This document shows positions 35,341 through 47,172 of a DNA stretch of 59,754 nt, in pieces. The DNA lies in NCBI GenBank assembly GCA_012064415.1, contig SSNU01000173.1, positions 271,882 to 331,635 on the forward strand. Direction: 5' to 3'. The notes beneath the pieces are model-generated. The model had not been told where the DNA came from. It was given only the letters and a program-made list of their open reading frames with translations, and did not search any database. Position 1 is the stretch's first letter. The number at the start of each line of letters is the position of its first letter. The DNA is from Gyrodactylus bullatarudis (lineage: Eukaryota > Platyhelminthes > Monogenea > Gyrodactylidea > Gyrodactylidae). The position numbers and the translations under genes were made by a program.

Positions 35341-36153
35341 CTAATGACAAAGGAATGACAATTAAATTGAATTGATAATCTTATACAATTAAAGATGTCA
35401 TGAAAATAAATCAACATTTTACGCTCTCGGCTTTATGGAGACCTTTTACATTCAATAAAGTAAAACCTCTGACTGTGAGACAAAAGTTTGAATTGATTTA
35501 GCACCTGGCTTGTTGTCGTTGCACACTTTGCAATCAATTTCTATTCAGTGGGTATATATTAGAGACGAATTCTGCTGAAGGACCTTAAGAAGATGTGCCT
35601 ACCGCAGAAACCCAGGATGTCTTGCTTATGGATTTTATGATTTAAAAAAAGCTATATTTTGAACATCTATGATTTCTCTGTACATATTTATCTTATTTAT
35701 ATCAATTTACATAATATAATGTTGCAATTTCAAAAAAACTATTATTTTGCTAATTGTCTGCTATTTATAGGTTCTTAATTTGTACACCAAACATACAAAT
35801 AAAAAACCTTTCTTTCTTATCCATGATGAAATCATTGTCTTCAAACGAAATCAAATTTCTTAGATAACCAAATATTAAAATTAAGAACCCGTCGAACTCT
35901 GTTACTGTCTATGGGAAAGAAGAAAATTTTTGATTCGAATATTATTGGATAAATATTTTAAAAGCAATCAGAGTAAACCATTGATTTTCATTGGTCTTGG
36001 GTTTTATCATATGAATGGCTTCATAGTGTACAGAATCCTAGATTCTACAAGACATAGATATAGTTTCATCAAAAATTCCAGAGTATATGTTAATACTGTT
36101 ATCGGTTTCTAAACTCATGAGGAAGGTAGGAAAAGACAGACGTATATTATAGT

Positions 36154-36196
36154 GATAAACTTTATATTTCGTCGGGTCTCATCAGACTCTACCCCG
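36154..36196 (-). ncRNA. degenerate hammerhead-like core after the Penelope-like ORF
   Basis: On the minus strand, just past the ORF stop: CTGATGA (36186-36180), GACCCGAC, then GAAA. This is the order CUGAUGA / stem II / GAAA. Stem II would be short with an A-A mismatch, and the closing helices I and III are not convincing. The location downstream of a Penelope-like ORF is where hammerheads have been reported. Treated as a weak candidate. Confidence 0.3.
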
Positions 36197-36197
36197 G

Positions 36198-37100
36198 TTA
36201 CGATATAAATAATATTACAATGCATAAATTTGTGCCCTTCCATTGGTCAATATCGGTTGATTGACTGCTCGGGTGGGAGGTTGTTTCATTGCAAATTGAT
36301 TTTTCTTTCAATCTGATAATTGCTTTTGCTTTTTGATGAAAGTTAAAATTTGCAGTTTCATTTCTCACCTCGCTATTTACAGGTTGGCTTTTAATCTGAT
36401 TATCAAATGTTGTTGACTTCTCGTTGTTTTCAGGTTCATCCCTAGCTTCAATCTGTGTAGAACTGATTATTGGTTTGCCGATTGGGTTCAGGACCTCACA
36501 AATCTTTGAAATTTGCTTCCTCTTTATATGAACTTCACGGCCTTTGAAACCTAATTTCATTGCCATAATCTTTTGCACGCACAAGTCCGGCTTTAGCTTG
36601 TTAATGAAGTGTTTCTCAGCGCTTTCGAGATTTGACGCTCTCACTTTGCAAGGTTCACCCGGATTGACCTGATAGAGGATTTTGAAATTGGATTCATCTG
36701 CTATGTGGCCTGTCTCTCTGATATGACCTTGAACTGAACTGGTGTGTTTCGGATTCAAATGTTCATTGACTCTTTCACCAAGGGATCGAGTTGTTTGACC
36801 GACATAAGTTGATCCACAAGAACACGTGAATTGGTAGATCACACCTCTTTGTTTCAGTTTTGGGATGACATCTTTGTTACGACCATTTAACAACTTTGAA
36901 GTGCGTTGGATTAGCTTCAATTTGTATCCAGGAAATGTTCGCTTCGTGATGTTCATAAGCTTGCTGTTCACTATAGTTTTGCTTGTATCGCCTTTAAATG
37001 GAAGGACCAGGACAATAAATAACCAGTATGTTAATAAATAAACTATTACTGAAGAAGTGTCTTTTTTAAATGAGGAATTCAGTTTTTTGCTATTTTTCAT
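36198..37100 (-). mobile_element. Penelope-like element, GIY-YIG endonuclease part of the ORF
   Basis: 300 codons open. VLPFKGDTSKTIVN and LLNGRNKDVIPKLKQRG lead to GVIYQFTCSCGSTYVGQTTR and SLGERVNEHL, the GIY-YIG fold with GVIY and YVGQT motifs and the Arg of helix 1 plus an EH pair. ESNFKILYQVNPGEP and SAEKHFINKLKPDLCVQK complete it; the latter holds the conserved Glu. In Penelope-like elements this nuclease follows the reverse transcriptase, which is missing here. The first 30 codons (MKNSKKLNSSFKKDTSS) run into a hAT-like end and are probably not original. Same strand as the host gene. Confidence 0.78.
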
Positions 37101-37152
37101 GATAAAAATGCTGTTTTATTCTTGAAATTATTGCTATTTTCTGACCGCCCTA
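37100..37152 (-). mobile_element. hAT-like terminus abutting the Penelope-like ORF
   Basis: On the minus strand from 37152: TAGGGCGGTCAGAAAATAGC, then AACAGCATTTTTATCATG and AAAATAGCA words running into the Penelope-like frame. The outer octamer CTCTTAAC (37153-37160) fits nTnnnnAn. It shares its terminal sequence with the end at 50620 (TAGGGCGGTAAAAAATAGCA). No matching left end was found. Confidence 0.5.
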
Positions 37153-38250
37153 CTCTTAACACATGAATCGTAAAATATGATTATTCTACTGAATAGTAAA
37201 ATTTATTGACTTATCACTAGCTAGGTGTTGATATGTTGCATATAGCATATGCACTCTTCAAACTAACTAAAGAGAACCCAGTTTATCGAGTTTGACAAAG
37301 CAGTTTGATAGTCTTGAAACTGAAAATAGAAATAAGATCTACCTTGAGTCCAAAGGCCTTGAGTTCTGACTCTTCTCCATAAATTTTTTATAAAAGCTAA
37401 GCTCCCATTTAAAAGAATTTAGGGTTAATTTGAGAAAGACTATAGCTAAAGCTGTCATCAGAGTGTGAAAAAATACTATAGATTTGACCCAATATCTAAT
37501 ACTTTTGCTACCAAAAGAAAATGTATCCAAATTTTAAATAATTTATAATAATTTCAGAGAGAGAAAAACATTCTTTATAGATGCTGATCGTACTTTTTCA
37601 TTCAGGAAGATAACTTTGATCGACAAGTAAGAAAATTCATATTACAGAATATATACAATGTAGATTATACATTCAATACACTTGAAGAGGGGATTTTTTC
37701 ATTTTGTTTTCTGCTTCAGATAGTTTTTCACAAAAAAAGCTGATATAAATTTATCCAGAAGTACATGGGAAAATCTTGTGTATTGAAAAAAAATGGGAAA
37801 GATTTAGTCTTTTTTCCCGTATAGAAATTACTACTCAAGTGAAGAAAGCACTCGATAAGATCTGTATTACAGGTTTTGGTCTCATAGGTGAAATAATGAA
37901 TGACTTCAAAGGGCTTCCTATCAAAAAAATAAAGAGTACAGTCGAAAAATGTGGATTCTGGTGATCTGAGCCCTTTTTCACACCAAAAACTTGATTACTC
38001 GGAATGTACTGCTGAGCTTGTTCGAATTATTTTTCTATTTTTGTCATCTAAACGTATATCTATAGTTCATAATCCAAGACAGATCTATTTGCAAACTACG
38101 TTCAAAATGAGTGATTTTAACGAATTGGAAATTTTAAAAATCAGGTTTAGTGAGTATTTTACTAAAGAAAGAGATGTGCTAGTCAGCTTCTGAAAATCAA
38201 TTTTTGATCACTCTCCCACTTTCAAATCAACAAAAATTTTTAGCTCAAAT

Positions 38251-38460
38251 AAAAAATGGGATTTTGACGCCAAATGGGAATTTGAAATAACCATATTTTT
38301 CATAAAAATAATATTTTTTCAGATTTTTTTCTTCAAATGGAAAATGTGGGCAGCATGAGTAGGATTCAAGAAAATCTCTAACAAATTCGAATTCTTGATG
38401 AAAATATCGAGATTTCTGTAAAAATCATAGATTCCCAACTTCATATCAATTAGCTTTAGT
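38251..38460. repeat. dispersed repeat copy 3
   Basis: Same family as 19031-19202: TGGGATTTTGACGCCAAAT, TGGGCAGCATGAGTAGGATT, AATTCGAATTCTTGATGAAA, ATATCGAGATTTCTGTAAAA and CCCAACTTCATATCAA are shared in order. Confidence 0.6.
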
Positions 38461-41399
38461 TTGGTAATTGTAACACAATGTAGATAGAAAATGGAAAGCA
38501 ATAAATGTGTCTATTTGAGAAAAATATGGCTTATCTGATTTTCTATAATAATTATCGTTATTATTATTATTAATATTTCATTAATTACATGGAGGAAAAA
38601 TAGAGCTCATGTATTCACAGAAAGGCATTGGACATTTTTTTCTCCCAGAGTAAAAGTGAATGGGTTGGCGGGGTGAATTGTGCGTGGAGTGTGAAAAGTA
38701 GCAAGAGAAAGAGACAGACGTAAAAATTAGAAAAATTCAATTCACTTTTCAATAAACATAATATAGATATTTTAATAACGAAATTAGAGAATTTTATCAG
38801 TGTTGATAATCATTAGAATAATTGGAGAAATTTTCTAAATATTTAGGAGTCAGACTAAAAAAAAATTGAAAATGCTAGCCAAGTTAACAGGGTTTAACAT
38901 GAGGACCAAATAGAGTCAAAAAATCTTATTCGGGAATCTGCTAGAATATCTAAACTGGCTACTCATAAGTATACATGTAAAAATTGTCTTCTCACACATG
39001 TTAGGTGCTTAGAGATTGGACAAATCCGATTTCTAGCATTTTACAAGTGTGAGAAGAAAATTTCCATCAATTCAGATTTAGACCATACACCGACTTGTTA
39101 AATTTATATATATGAAAATTTAGAGAACATTATAAAATCTGTCCAATAGCATGAAGAGAACCGACGAAAATAGAGCTTTATTCACCAAATAAATTTCGTT
39201 CGTTCTTAATCCTAGCATGACTTTCAGTCAGCAACCTCAGAATATTTTCGAGGAAATCAGGCAACTCATGTCGAACAAATCAGATTTCATTTGAACATGG
39301 TAATAATAACCTGTGATCCTACTTTGCTAATGTTTCTACTCTATAAGAGAATTGTAATACAGAATTAGAGACTGGGAATTTGCAAGTTATTGGGAAATCT
39401 CAGATTTTATTCTATAGAATGTGAAGTGAACCAAACGTTCTCCATGATAACTCGGGAGTTTGTTGATTCAAAGTTGGATGGAATATTTGAAAAAAATACA
39501 TGTAACAAAGATGCCTGGGATAATAATTTAATTGCTTTAGTTTAACTCCTATTCTCACTCTGGTAAATGACATAAATCACACTGTGGAAAGAATTGTAAA
39601 AGAATAAACAAACAGAGGTAAATTAATTGTTTCTATAGATTGATCAGAGAGTGTCCTACTCATCATTAAGTGGTCCTCTTCCAATGTATACGAGATAATA
39701 TATACGTGTATGTGAATGTATATATACATGGGAGATTGTGTAAGAGATCTGTGCAGTTTTAATGATGATTAATGGTTGGGAGAAGAATTAGTTTATTTGG
39801 GAATAGAATTGGAAAATTTGTCTGGTTAAGAGTCAAACTGAGTTAAAGTGTACTTTACAAGTTTTTTTTCACTGAATGAGTTTCAATTAGAAAACACGAC
39901 ACACGTCTATAACTCTCATATCTTTGGGATCATCTTAACAACTCTAACCTCATTCTATTACATTTGATTGCGAGTTGAGTTCATCGATAAAAAATTTAAA
40001 CATGGAAGTTTATCGACCTTGAATAATCTTGCTTTTAACATCAACTTCTCTAGCCTTTAGGAAAGAAATTAGATTCATTAAATGGTGAATGAGTCTGATG
40101 AGATCTGGTGAAAATTTTGTATGTCTTTTCTTTGAATCCCTGATCTGATCATCATTCTTTAGTCATTTCCTAATACAGCGATAGTTTTTAGTTGTCGTTG
40201 TTGAGCCAAGGAAAAAATCTATACGTAATTCTTGCCATTCTTGACAAATATGAGGAATTATGGACTTTAACAAGACTTGTTGTTCTACAATACTTAAATC
40301 AAAACACACACATTTGAAAACATAAAAAAGGAATTTTAAACTTGTATATTCCGGATATTAAATTGGATGGGAAAGAGTTATGTAAACGATACTTGAATTT
40401 AGATTTCCCGATTCTATGGTAGTTTAAAAAAATGAAGGAAAATAAGGAAAGAACTGATGTTGAATTCTGAAATAGCCACTTATTACATGAGAAATATAAT
40501 GACCAATAAGAGAGTACTAAAGTGTGGAAAAGATTTTAACTGGCTTGAAGCACGTATTAATTTGGAATATTTTATAGAGAAAAGTCCAATGACCTGTGAT
40601 CCCACTTTGCAAGTAACTGCAAGTATAAAATATGTTTTCTAAAAGAGAACCAATAAAATAACTGTGATAAGAGTAAAATACTAATATTAATGACAAGTGA
40701 CAAGCTGATGAGTATATTCGAAATATAAGCTCATTCTTGGGAAAAAGTCTTGTACCTTCGTTTGTTAAATATGCTATCATCCACTAAGCTCTTATTCGAA
40801 AATACTTTGAAATAATTTGGAAATACACAAGTGGAATATTAGATCCTGAGCAGGGAAAAGATACATTTCCTAATTTGATTACTTAAAGATACTCTTCATG
40901 GGAAATCAATGCGGATGTGAAAACTTTGATCTCCAGGAGGTAATGGGGATTCGCGAAATTTGCCAAGATTAATCAAGAAACTTGTGATCTGTAAAATAGT
41001 AATAAGAGTTTTCTCGGAGATTTTCCATTGCTAATCTTCACATCAAAAGGAATTTTGAGTAGCTCAATTTGGGTATCTTTGTCTGGTAAAATGAATTTCC
41101 CGAGGAAAAATTCAATATAGATAATTTTACACCTCAAAGTGAAGTAAATAATGCCAAGAGTGAATTTGGTATCGATACGAACTACAAAACAGATTGGCGG
41201 AAAAGATTCAGACAACAACAAAATACTCAATTCTTTAGTTAAATTAGAATTCAAAAACCTTCAAAAACAATCAGATGGAATCCCTTTTCTTCTGTTTCGA
41301 AATTTGAATTATGGCCTTTGAAAATTAACGAATGATTTAATATTTCAAAAAACTTCGATAAACTGAATTACGATGGGGTTAATATTGGAAACTTTTGGG

Positions 41400-41501
41400 G
41401 CTATATCTGAGATGAAATTTCTAGAATGGGCCGAGTTTTAGGATTATTCCCACTTTGAGTCTACATTTGGAAGTTCTTGGGGCTACTTTTGGAATTAACC
41501 C
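41400..41501. mobile_element. lone Mutator-like terminus (GGGTTAATTCCAAAA family)
   Basis: The segment ends CTTTTGGAATTAACCC at 41501 and has the repeated word CTTTTGGGGCTA / GTTCTTGGGGCTAC inside, as in the element at 43381-43597. No left end was identified. Confidence 0.35.
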
Positions 41502-42133
41502 TTATAACTAATTAGTAGCGTGTGAAATATAAATATTATGAATTATTTTTTCATCTTAATAGGGTTTTAAGAAAAATAATAAAGATTACAAAAAATTTTA
41601 CTTAAGGGGATACATTGTTAGAATCTATTTTGATACTTTTTGAGTTACTTATTAGTAATAAGTTATTACATCTCTTGAATGACATGTAAAAATGATGTAT
41701 TACATGAAGTAAAACAGCCAGGAAAAGTATTAATCAATCATTTAAATATCTATTTGGTCTCAAGAAAGAGGGTAAATGATTCTGCATTTTAATCGATACG
41801 AGGGACATGAATTTATTATCATAATTTTTACTTAGTTTAGTTAGCAGATTTTAACTGTCATTTGAGTTAAGTAGAATTCAGAAATGTACTCGTATGAATG
41901 AAATGGGAATTTTTTTACAACTTGATTTATAATTTAAATATTCATTATAAATACCAATGCGTGCTCGTTATGAGCCAAGTGAGGACAGGGGATAATCATA
42001 ATTTTGCCTATTGCAGTATCACAATATATTTAGCATAATGAGTCATTTCTGTTTTTAGTGTATATGTGATATAATCAGTATTCTAGATATTATTCGAGGA
42101 TATTCGACAATCATACAGACAAAACAAACTTAC

Positions 42134-42280
42134 CAGTGATTTTCAATTGTATCTGATCTGAAGTCCTGATAAAAGATCCATTGATTAGGATACACGAGTA
42201 ATGGCCTTCATCAGACAACCTTAATTGTGGTATGATAAGTCTTGTGGAGTTCACACGAGCTGCATTTGAGTCCAGAGAAT
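42134..42280 (-). CDS. receptor phosphatase exon: second half of Ig domain
   Basis: 147 bases between acceptor CCTATTCTCACAG and donor GTAAGT, phase 1 on both sides. NSTRLIIPQLRLSDEGHYSC is the L-x-x-x-D-x-G-x-Y-x-C signature of an Ig domain, followed by ILINGSFIRTSDQIQLKIT. The first half with the partner Cys (GVIQCPILSQDPF) is at the end of exon 46669-47172. The next exon starts the fibronectin series. Confidence 0.88.
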
Positions 42281-43216
42281 CTGTGAGAATAGGAAAAAAA
42301 ATTATTACAACCTTTACTTGATCTACCGTACGTTCCATGCAAGATGCAAGCTGGAATATATGAACTAGGCGCCTGCTTAACAATCAATTTAAAATGGACG
42401 AATTTCATTGGTTGATAAAATAATGAGTTTTCATTGGTAACATGTACTTGTTCTTGGTAATTACATGTTTTCAAATGATTCCTAATTATAAAATACATTC
42501 ACAAATAAGACTATAGAGTGGTCCTGAGAACCATATTAAATAAGTGATTAATTAATGACATTCAGAACAGAGTTAGAAAGAAAACATCATCTTGATACGA
42601 GAAAGATATATATCATTTTGAAGAAGAAAAATAAAGTCACTACTCTATAAAACTACAAAGTTTAAAGAGCCAATGATAAAAATCTATTGAAAAAAATAGA
42701 AAAATAAATACATATTGTATTTGTGAAACTCCATTTCATCGTTATTCTGGTTAGAATATTATTATTATTATTTTTCATCTGAAACGTAAAGATTGCTTTT
42801 TATGAAGGATACCCTTTGATATCTTCAACAAGATATCTGAGTTGCTGATAAAATTTATGAGGATGAAGATACAGAAAACAATTGATTACCCTTTATTTTT
42901 GGGCAATGGGAATAGAAAAAATAATAACTGGTATATTATTCTATTTGAGTTGATTCTTAACCAATTTATTGACTCTCTTTTGGTGATTGAAACCAAGATG
43001 AAAGACAAAATTGCCTTTAATTCTAACCATAGTACGATCTTGAGATTTGGAGTTTTGAAAGAGACACCTAAGAACCAAGACAGGATATACAGTGGGAAAC
43101 ATTTGATTCATTAACCTTGCTTCCGAATAAACATACATATTTGAAGCAATATAGCTTCAGTAGTTACAGTTTTAACAATTTAAAGTAAAAATATACCAGG
43201 ATTTTTCTCCCAATCA

Positions 43217-43266
43217 AGGCCTTTATTTTGGGCATACTCATCAGTGTGATGCATGTCAAATATATG
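43217..43266. repeat. fragment related to the 28087-28404 element
   Basis: CTTTATTTTGGGCATACTCA, TCAG, then CATGTCAAATATATG match the end of the left arm and the adjoining inner sequence (CATGCCAAATATAT) of the element at 28087. Confidence 0.5.
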
Positions 43267-43380
43267 GGTTTTTTGGAATTGAATTATTGGTTAATATTGT
43301 TTTTAAAATTTGATTAGATCATACAGTGCATCATACTGCGAAACTCATTGATTTGTAAAATTATCAACATTTTAAATAAA

Positions 43381-43597
43381 GGGTTGATTCCAAAAATCAC
43401 CAATGAAAATTTCAACTCTTTACCTCGAATCAATTATTCTCATTTCAAAATTCCCCTATTATTGAATGGTGTAACTTGAATGATTCAAATTCTTTATGCA
43501 ACCTTCATAAGTTTCATAAAGATTGAAAGATTTTTGGAAATTTTTGGGGTGATTATTGGAAAAAAATTTCCTTTGGGGTGATTTTTGGAATTAACCC
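43381..43597. mobile_element. Mutator-like MITE, 217 bp
   Basis: Ends GGGTTGATTCCAAAAATCAC (left) and, on the minus strand, GGGTTAATTCCAAAAATCAC (right). Flanking nonamers TTAAATAAA (43372-43380) and ATAAATAAA (43598-43606) agree at eight of nine, the length expected for Mutator-like elements; AT-richness weakens this. The word CCAAAAATC and TCACCCCAAA recur inside the right end. No ORF. Confidence 0.5.
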
Positions 43598-44703
43598 ATA
43601 AATAAATTATCGATCGATGAACTCACGAAATACGCTTGATTGAATGATTTGTTAATTTTTCTAGCCTTGGAATGCATAATAAAAGATTTCGAGGCTTAAT
43701 TGAAAAATACTCGTGCATATTCATATAAAAAAATTCGTAAAATTTTGTTTTGATGCATTGACATTTCTTGATTTGTTTAAATGATACAATATTTTACTTA
43801 AATTCGTTTCTACAGATCTTGAGATCAGGATTATTTTAATATTCTCACTAGTCTGTGCGAATAGATTCAAAATCAATTGTTGAATCATAATTATGATTAT
43901 AATCAACACACTATGCTCTACTAATAATTGAAAATTTCATTCATTTTGATAGATTCTAGTCAAATCTAATGACATCGGTGACCCAGCTCAAAACCAGTGT
44001 CAAAAATTGTATTCTCGATAAACTGACCAAGGAAATAGAAATTTCAATAGAATTTTTTATAATTAAATTTCTCAAATGTTGACTCATTTTTTGACTTTAG
44101 AAATTTGATGAACTCATTAATTTCCATTAGACAAACTTTATTTCCAAATCTCATTTCTATAGATTTGTATACTGGACGAAAAATGTATGCTGGACACTGT
44201 ATCCCTTGAATAAAAGATGAGCAATAAAACCAATAATGATGGGAATAAATTAAGTCTACCTCCCATCAGAGAGTTTGTATGTGTCTCAGGAATTGCCTAT
44301 TTCAGCAATAAAATAAGTTGATGAATATTTATTAAATTGCCAGCGAATCAATTTCCTATCATAACAAATGAAGAAAAAGTTTTTTCCAATTTTACTTTAA
44401 AACCGAGAACAACCAAAATGATCACGGACAACATCGGGAGTAGAGAAAGCTTGATCAAAAGAATCTGATCTTAGTATCATGAATTTCGTCCCTTTTTTCC
44501 ATTCTAATAAAGACTTGAAAGAAATCTTTGATATTCCCATAGTAAAACTACGATTAAGTAGTTGGAATTTAAAAAATTCTCCTTTCGAATAATGACAATC
44601 TTTAACTAAGAAGATAATAATCCCTATAGAGCCTCATAGAGTACGATTGTATGCTTATTAGCCTAAAACCAAAAAGAGGCTAAATCCCCTCTCTTTAAAT
44701 GTA

Positions 44704-44730
44704 GGGTTAACTCCAAAAATGAACCCAATG
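44704..44730. mobile_element. possible lone end of the same Mutator-like family
   Basis: GGGTTAACTCCAAAAATGAA at 44704 resembles the ends of the element at 43381-43597; the partner end is not seen. Confidence 0.3.
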
Positions 44731-44891
44731 AATATATTCTATCTGAATTAGTAGAAATAATCATTTCTTAGAGGATTTTCAGGATAAGTTAATAATGAGT
44801 AATAAAGCTTTTATTTCACCGGTTCTCATCACTTCTTACACCGCCTTGATATTTATACATTAGGGATAGTTGATGACTCTCAAAAAATTAA

Positions 44892-45797
44892 GGGATATTA
44901 TCAAAAACTACATATAGGGATAGGGAATCTATCAAAACCTACATGTCTATTTACAAAATTTACATGTTCTATCCCGGTATATAATCACTTTCTACATGAC
45001 TAGTTATCACTTTTAAAATCTACATATCCCATGGTCTTGATTACAAATACTACACATAGATTTATCAAATTCTACATGTTGATTGGTTAATTTTTTCAAG
45101 GGCTAAATGTTAATTAGATGCACCCTTTTACCGAAAATGATAAGATTGTTATTATATCAGATCGAGAGAAAGGGCTTGCTGCTGGAGTTGAAACAGTTCT
45201 TCCTAACGCAGTATTTCTGTCAGTATTTTTTGTCTCTATCACATTGGAAAAAATATTAAAACTAAGTTCAAACAAAACTTCAGTCTAGAATTATTCAAAG
45301 CAGCTAGGGCATTGGATAATGAATCATTTAGAAATGCAATGCGGTAGTTGGCCGGTCGCATAGAAATATCCATCTTTTCGTTTATTAAAGAGAATATTGA
45401 ACGAACATTTTGGATCAGTACACATTACGCTGTAAAATACTGCTGTGGAATTTTAAACTTTATATGGACGTTCAGTGCTTATAGAAAAAGCATCTAATTC
45501 ATCTTTGATTTCAGCTTGAGTATATAGAGTATCAAATAATAATGGCTGGTAAAAGGGTGCATCTAATTAACATTTAGCCCTTGAAAAAATTAACCAATCA
45601 ACATGTAGAATTTGATAAATCTATGTGTAGTATTTGTAATCAAGACCATGGGATATGTAGATTTTAAAAGTGATAACTAGTCATGTAGAAAGTGATTATA
45701 TACCGGGATAGAACATGTAAATTTTCTAAATTTTGTAAATAGACATGTAGGTTTTGATAGATTCCCTACCCCTATATGTAGTTTTTGATAATATCCC
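44892..45797 (+). mobile_element. Mutator-like element, deletion derivative, 906 bp
   Basis: Left arm 44892-45132 and right arm 45548-45797 are near-perfect inverted repeats of about 245 bases, starting GGGATATTATCAAAAACTAC on both sides. The right arm has a small insertion near 45720. Identical nonamers AAAAATTAA flank the element (44883-44891 and 45798-45806), the 9-bp duplication typical for Mutator-like transposons, though in simple sequence. The arms consist of reiterated CAAAA..CTACAT words. The 415-base interior keeps a transposase remnant, listed separately. Confidence 0.75.
45133..45440 (+). pseudogene. Mutator-like transposase remnant
   Basis: The interior reads ENDKIVIISDREKGLAAGVE, then TVLPNAVFLSVFFVS, matching the MULE transposase block S-D-R-x-x-G-L-x-x-A/G-V-x-x-V-F/L-P-x-A with the second catalytic Asp. 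After a frame change: KQNFSLELFKAARALDNESF, RNAMR, stop, LAGRIEIS, the following LFWxAArA...F..M region. Stops and frameshifts show it is dead; the first Asp, the Glu and the zinc-finger N-terminus have been deleted. Confidence 0.68.
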
Positions 45798-46668
45798 AAA
45801 AATTAAAAAACTCAATATTTCACTGGAATTTTTGATTCTTCATTATTAACTGAATATTTCTCATTTCATGTATTTCGAAAATGTGGTATTTTTGAAGGTC
45901 AGAAATCGAATTGAAAACAATTATGAATGAATAAATTAAAAGATACTACTTGTAATAGTATCGAGCAACTTTAAGATCTTAGTGAGTAAAAATTTCATTA
46001 TACAAATCATTTTCTAAGGTCAAAAAAGCCGATTCTTGATTTTTTCAATAATATACATACAATAATGAAAAATTGAAAATCATCTGATTGGACTAATGGG
46101 AATACTGAGTTCTTATTTTCTTTTCTTGAGAAAGGGATCCAGTTATAACTAATGTATTTTCTCTTTTCCTCAAATTAATTATTCAATTATTTGCTCACTA
46201 ATTCGAGAGCTGTTAATTTCTAAAATCTTCAATGTGGTGTAGCTATTAAGTTAGGAGAAATTTCTTTCCGAAAAATATTTTCATTGGAGTTATATTTTGA
46301 AATGACCCTATAATAATAACAGTTTAATAAGCTCAGGAATAACCTTAGGTAAGAAATTTTGTTCAACGTATATTCATCAGATCGAAATAAAAAGATTCTG
46401 AAAATTTTTTCCGGATGTAGATTTTGGGTTTCATCCAAAATAGCTGGAATATATGAGCCTGCTTTTTATTTTTGAAAAATGTCTCAAAACTGACCAAAAG
46501 CAGTGAAAAACTTAGCTTTTTGTAAGTTTTATTCTGTTTACCTGTAAGTACTTTGAGTTATTGTTCTTTTTCAAGCTCTAATAATCACCAATCTATTCAT
46601 CTTAACCCAGTATTCGAAACCAGAATAACCAACCGAATTTTTATAGTCAATCAAGAAATACAACTCAC

Positions 46669-47172
46669 CAAAGATTTGTGGTAATTGGAGCAATTTGGTA
46701 TCTTTTAGCCAGATTATCTGAGAAATAAATGGGTCCTGACTAAGGATTGGACACTGAATCACTCCCTCTTGGCCTAAGCCATAATTGTAGATCTGAGTCT
46801 GGTACTGATTAGTCCAGGAGAAATATGAGGGGCTTGTCTGATTCGCCAATTTCAATATCGTCTTGTTCATCCAGACATTCGCTTCAATGACATTTTCAGC
46901 ACGACAAGAAATCCACTTTGAGTCATCTCCGAAACTACTCGGGTTCAATACTAGCATTGAATAAGTATAGTTTACATTGCTTTTGGCGTCAGCAAAGTGG
47001 CCAGAGATTGTGAACACGCGCGAACTTTGACTGCTTGCGTGAATTTGAGCATCTTTGTAATACCAGAAAAGTTCCGGCTTCGGATTGCCCCTTGCAATGC
47101 AGGGTAGACTCAGTGATTCTGATGCAATAAAATGCAGTTCTGTCGGATAGACTGATATGATCTCTGGCTTAG
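46669..47172 (-). CDS. receptor phosphatase exon: one full Ig domain and start of the next
   Basis: 504 bases between acceptor TACTCTTTCTAG and donor GTGAGT, phase 1 at both ends. KPEIISVYPTELHFIASESL, then SLPCIARGNPKPELFWYYKD, give the I-set Ig B and C strands with Cys and Trp. GDDSKWISCRAEN is strand F with the second Cys (D-x-x-x-W/Y-x-C). GQEGVIQCPILSQDPFISQI, then IWLKDTKLLQLPQIF, open the second Ig domain. This is the most N-terminal exon I can find; an upstream exon ending with one base of a codon is required. Confidence 0.87.

Larger units (their letters stand above)
35341..42133 (-). other. 6.8-kb intron between Ig and fibronectin regions
   Basis: Largest intron of the gene. It contains the Penelope-like endonuclease ORF with its downstream motif (36154-37100), a hAT-like end (37100-37152), a dispersed repeat copy (38251-38460) and a lone Mutator-like end near 41501. 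Otherwise AT-rich without recognisable features. Confidence 0.6.
42281..46668 (-). other. 4.4-kb intron splitting the second visible Ig domain
   Basis: AT-rich intron with a Mutator-like MITE (43381-43597) and a larger Mutator-like deletion derivative (44892-45797). A fragment at 43217-43266 is related to the element at 28087. Confidence 0.6.
3055..47172 (-). other. gene span: LAR-type receptor tyrosine phosphatase, 5' incomplete
   Basis: Twenty exons joined in phase give about 2,157 residues ending in a stop at 3055. Order of parts: two Ig domains, about nine fibronectin III-type modules, one transmembrane helix, a long juxtamembrane segment and tandem phosphatase domains D1 and D2. LAR-type receptors have three Ig and eight or nine fibronectin III domains, so one Ig and the signal peptide are probably upstream of 47172. 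These proteins sit in the plasma membrane, bind extracellular matrix or cell-surface ligands and act in axon guidance and adhesion. Sequence divergence in both phosphatase domains argues for a paralogue rather than the conserved Lar orthologue. Ptp69D-type receptors are an alternative but have fewer fibronectin modules. Introns range from 62 bases to about 6.8 kb. Confidence 0.8.

Noticed and set aside
40457..43114. Plus-strand ORFs at 40457 and 42842
   Set aside because: Biased AT-rich composition with no recognisable domain or splice context; consistent with chance.
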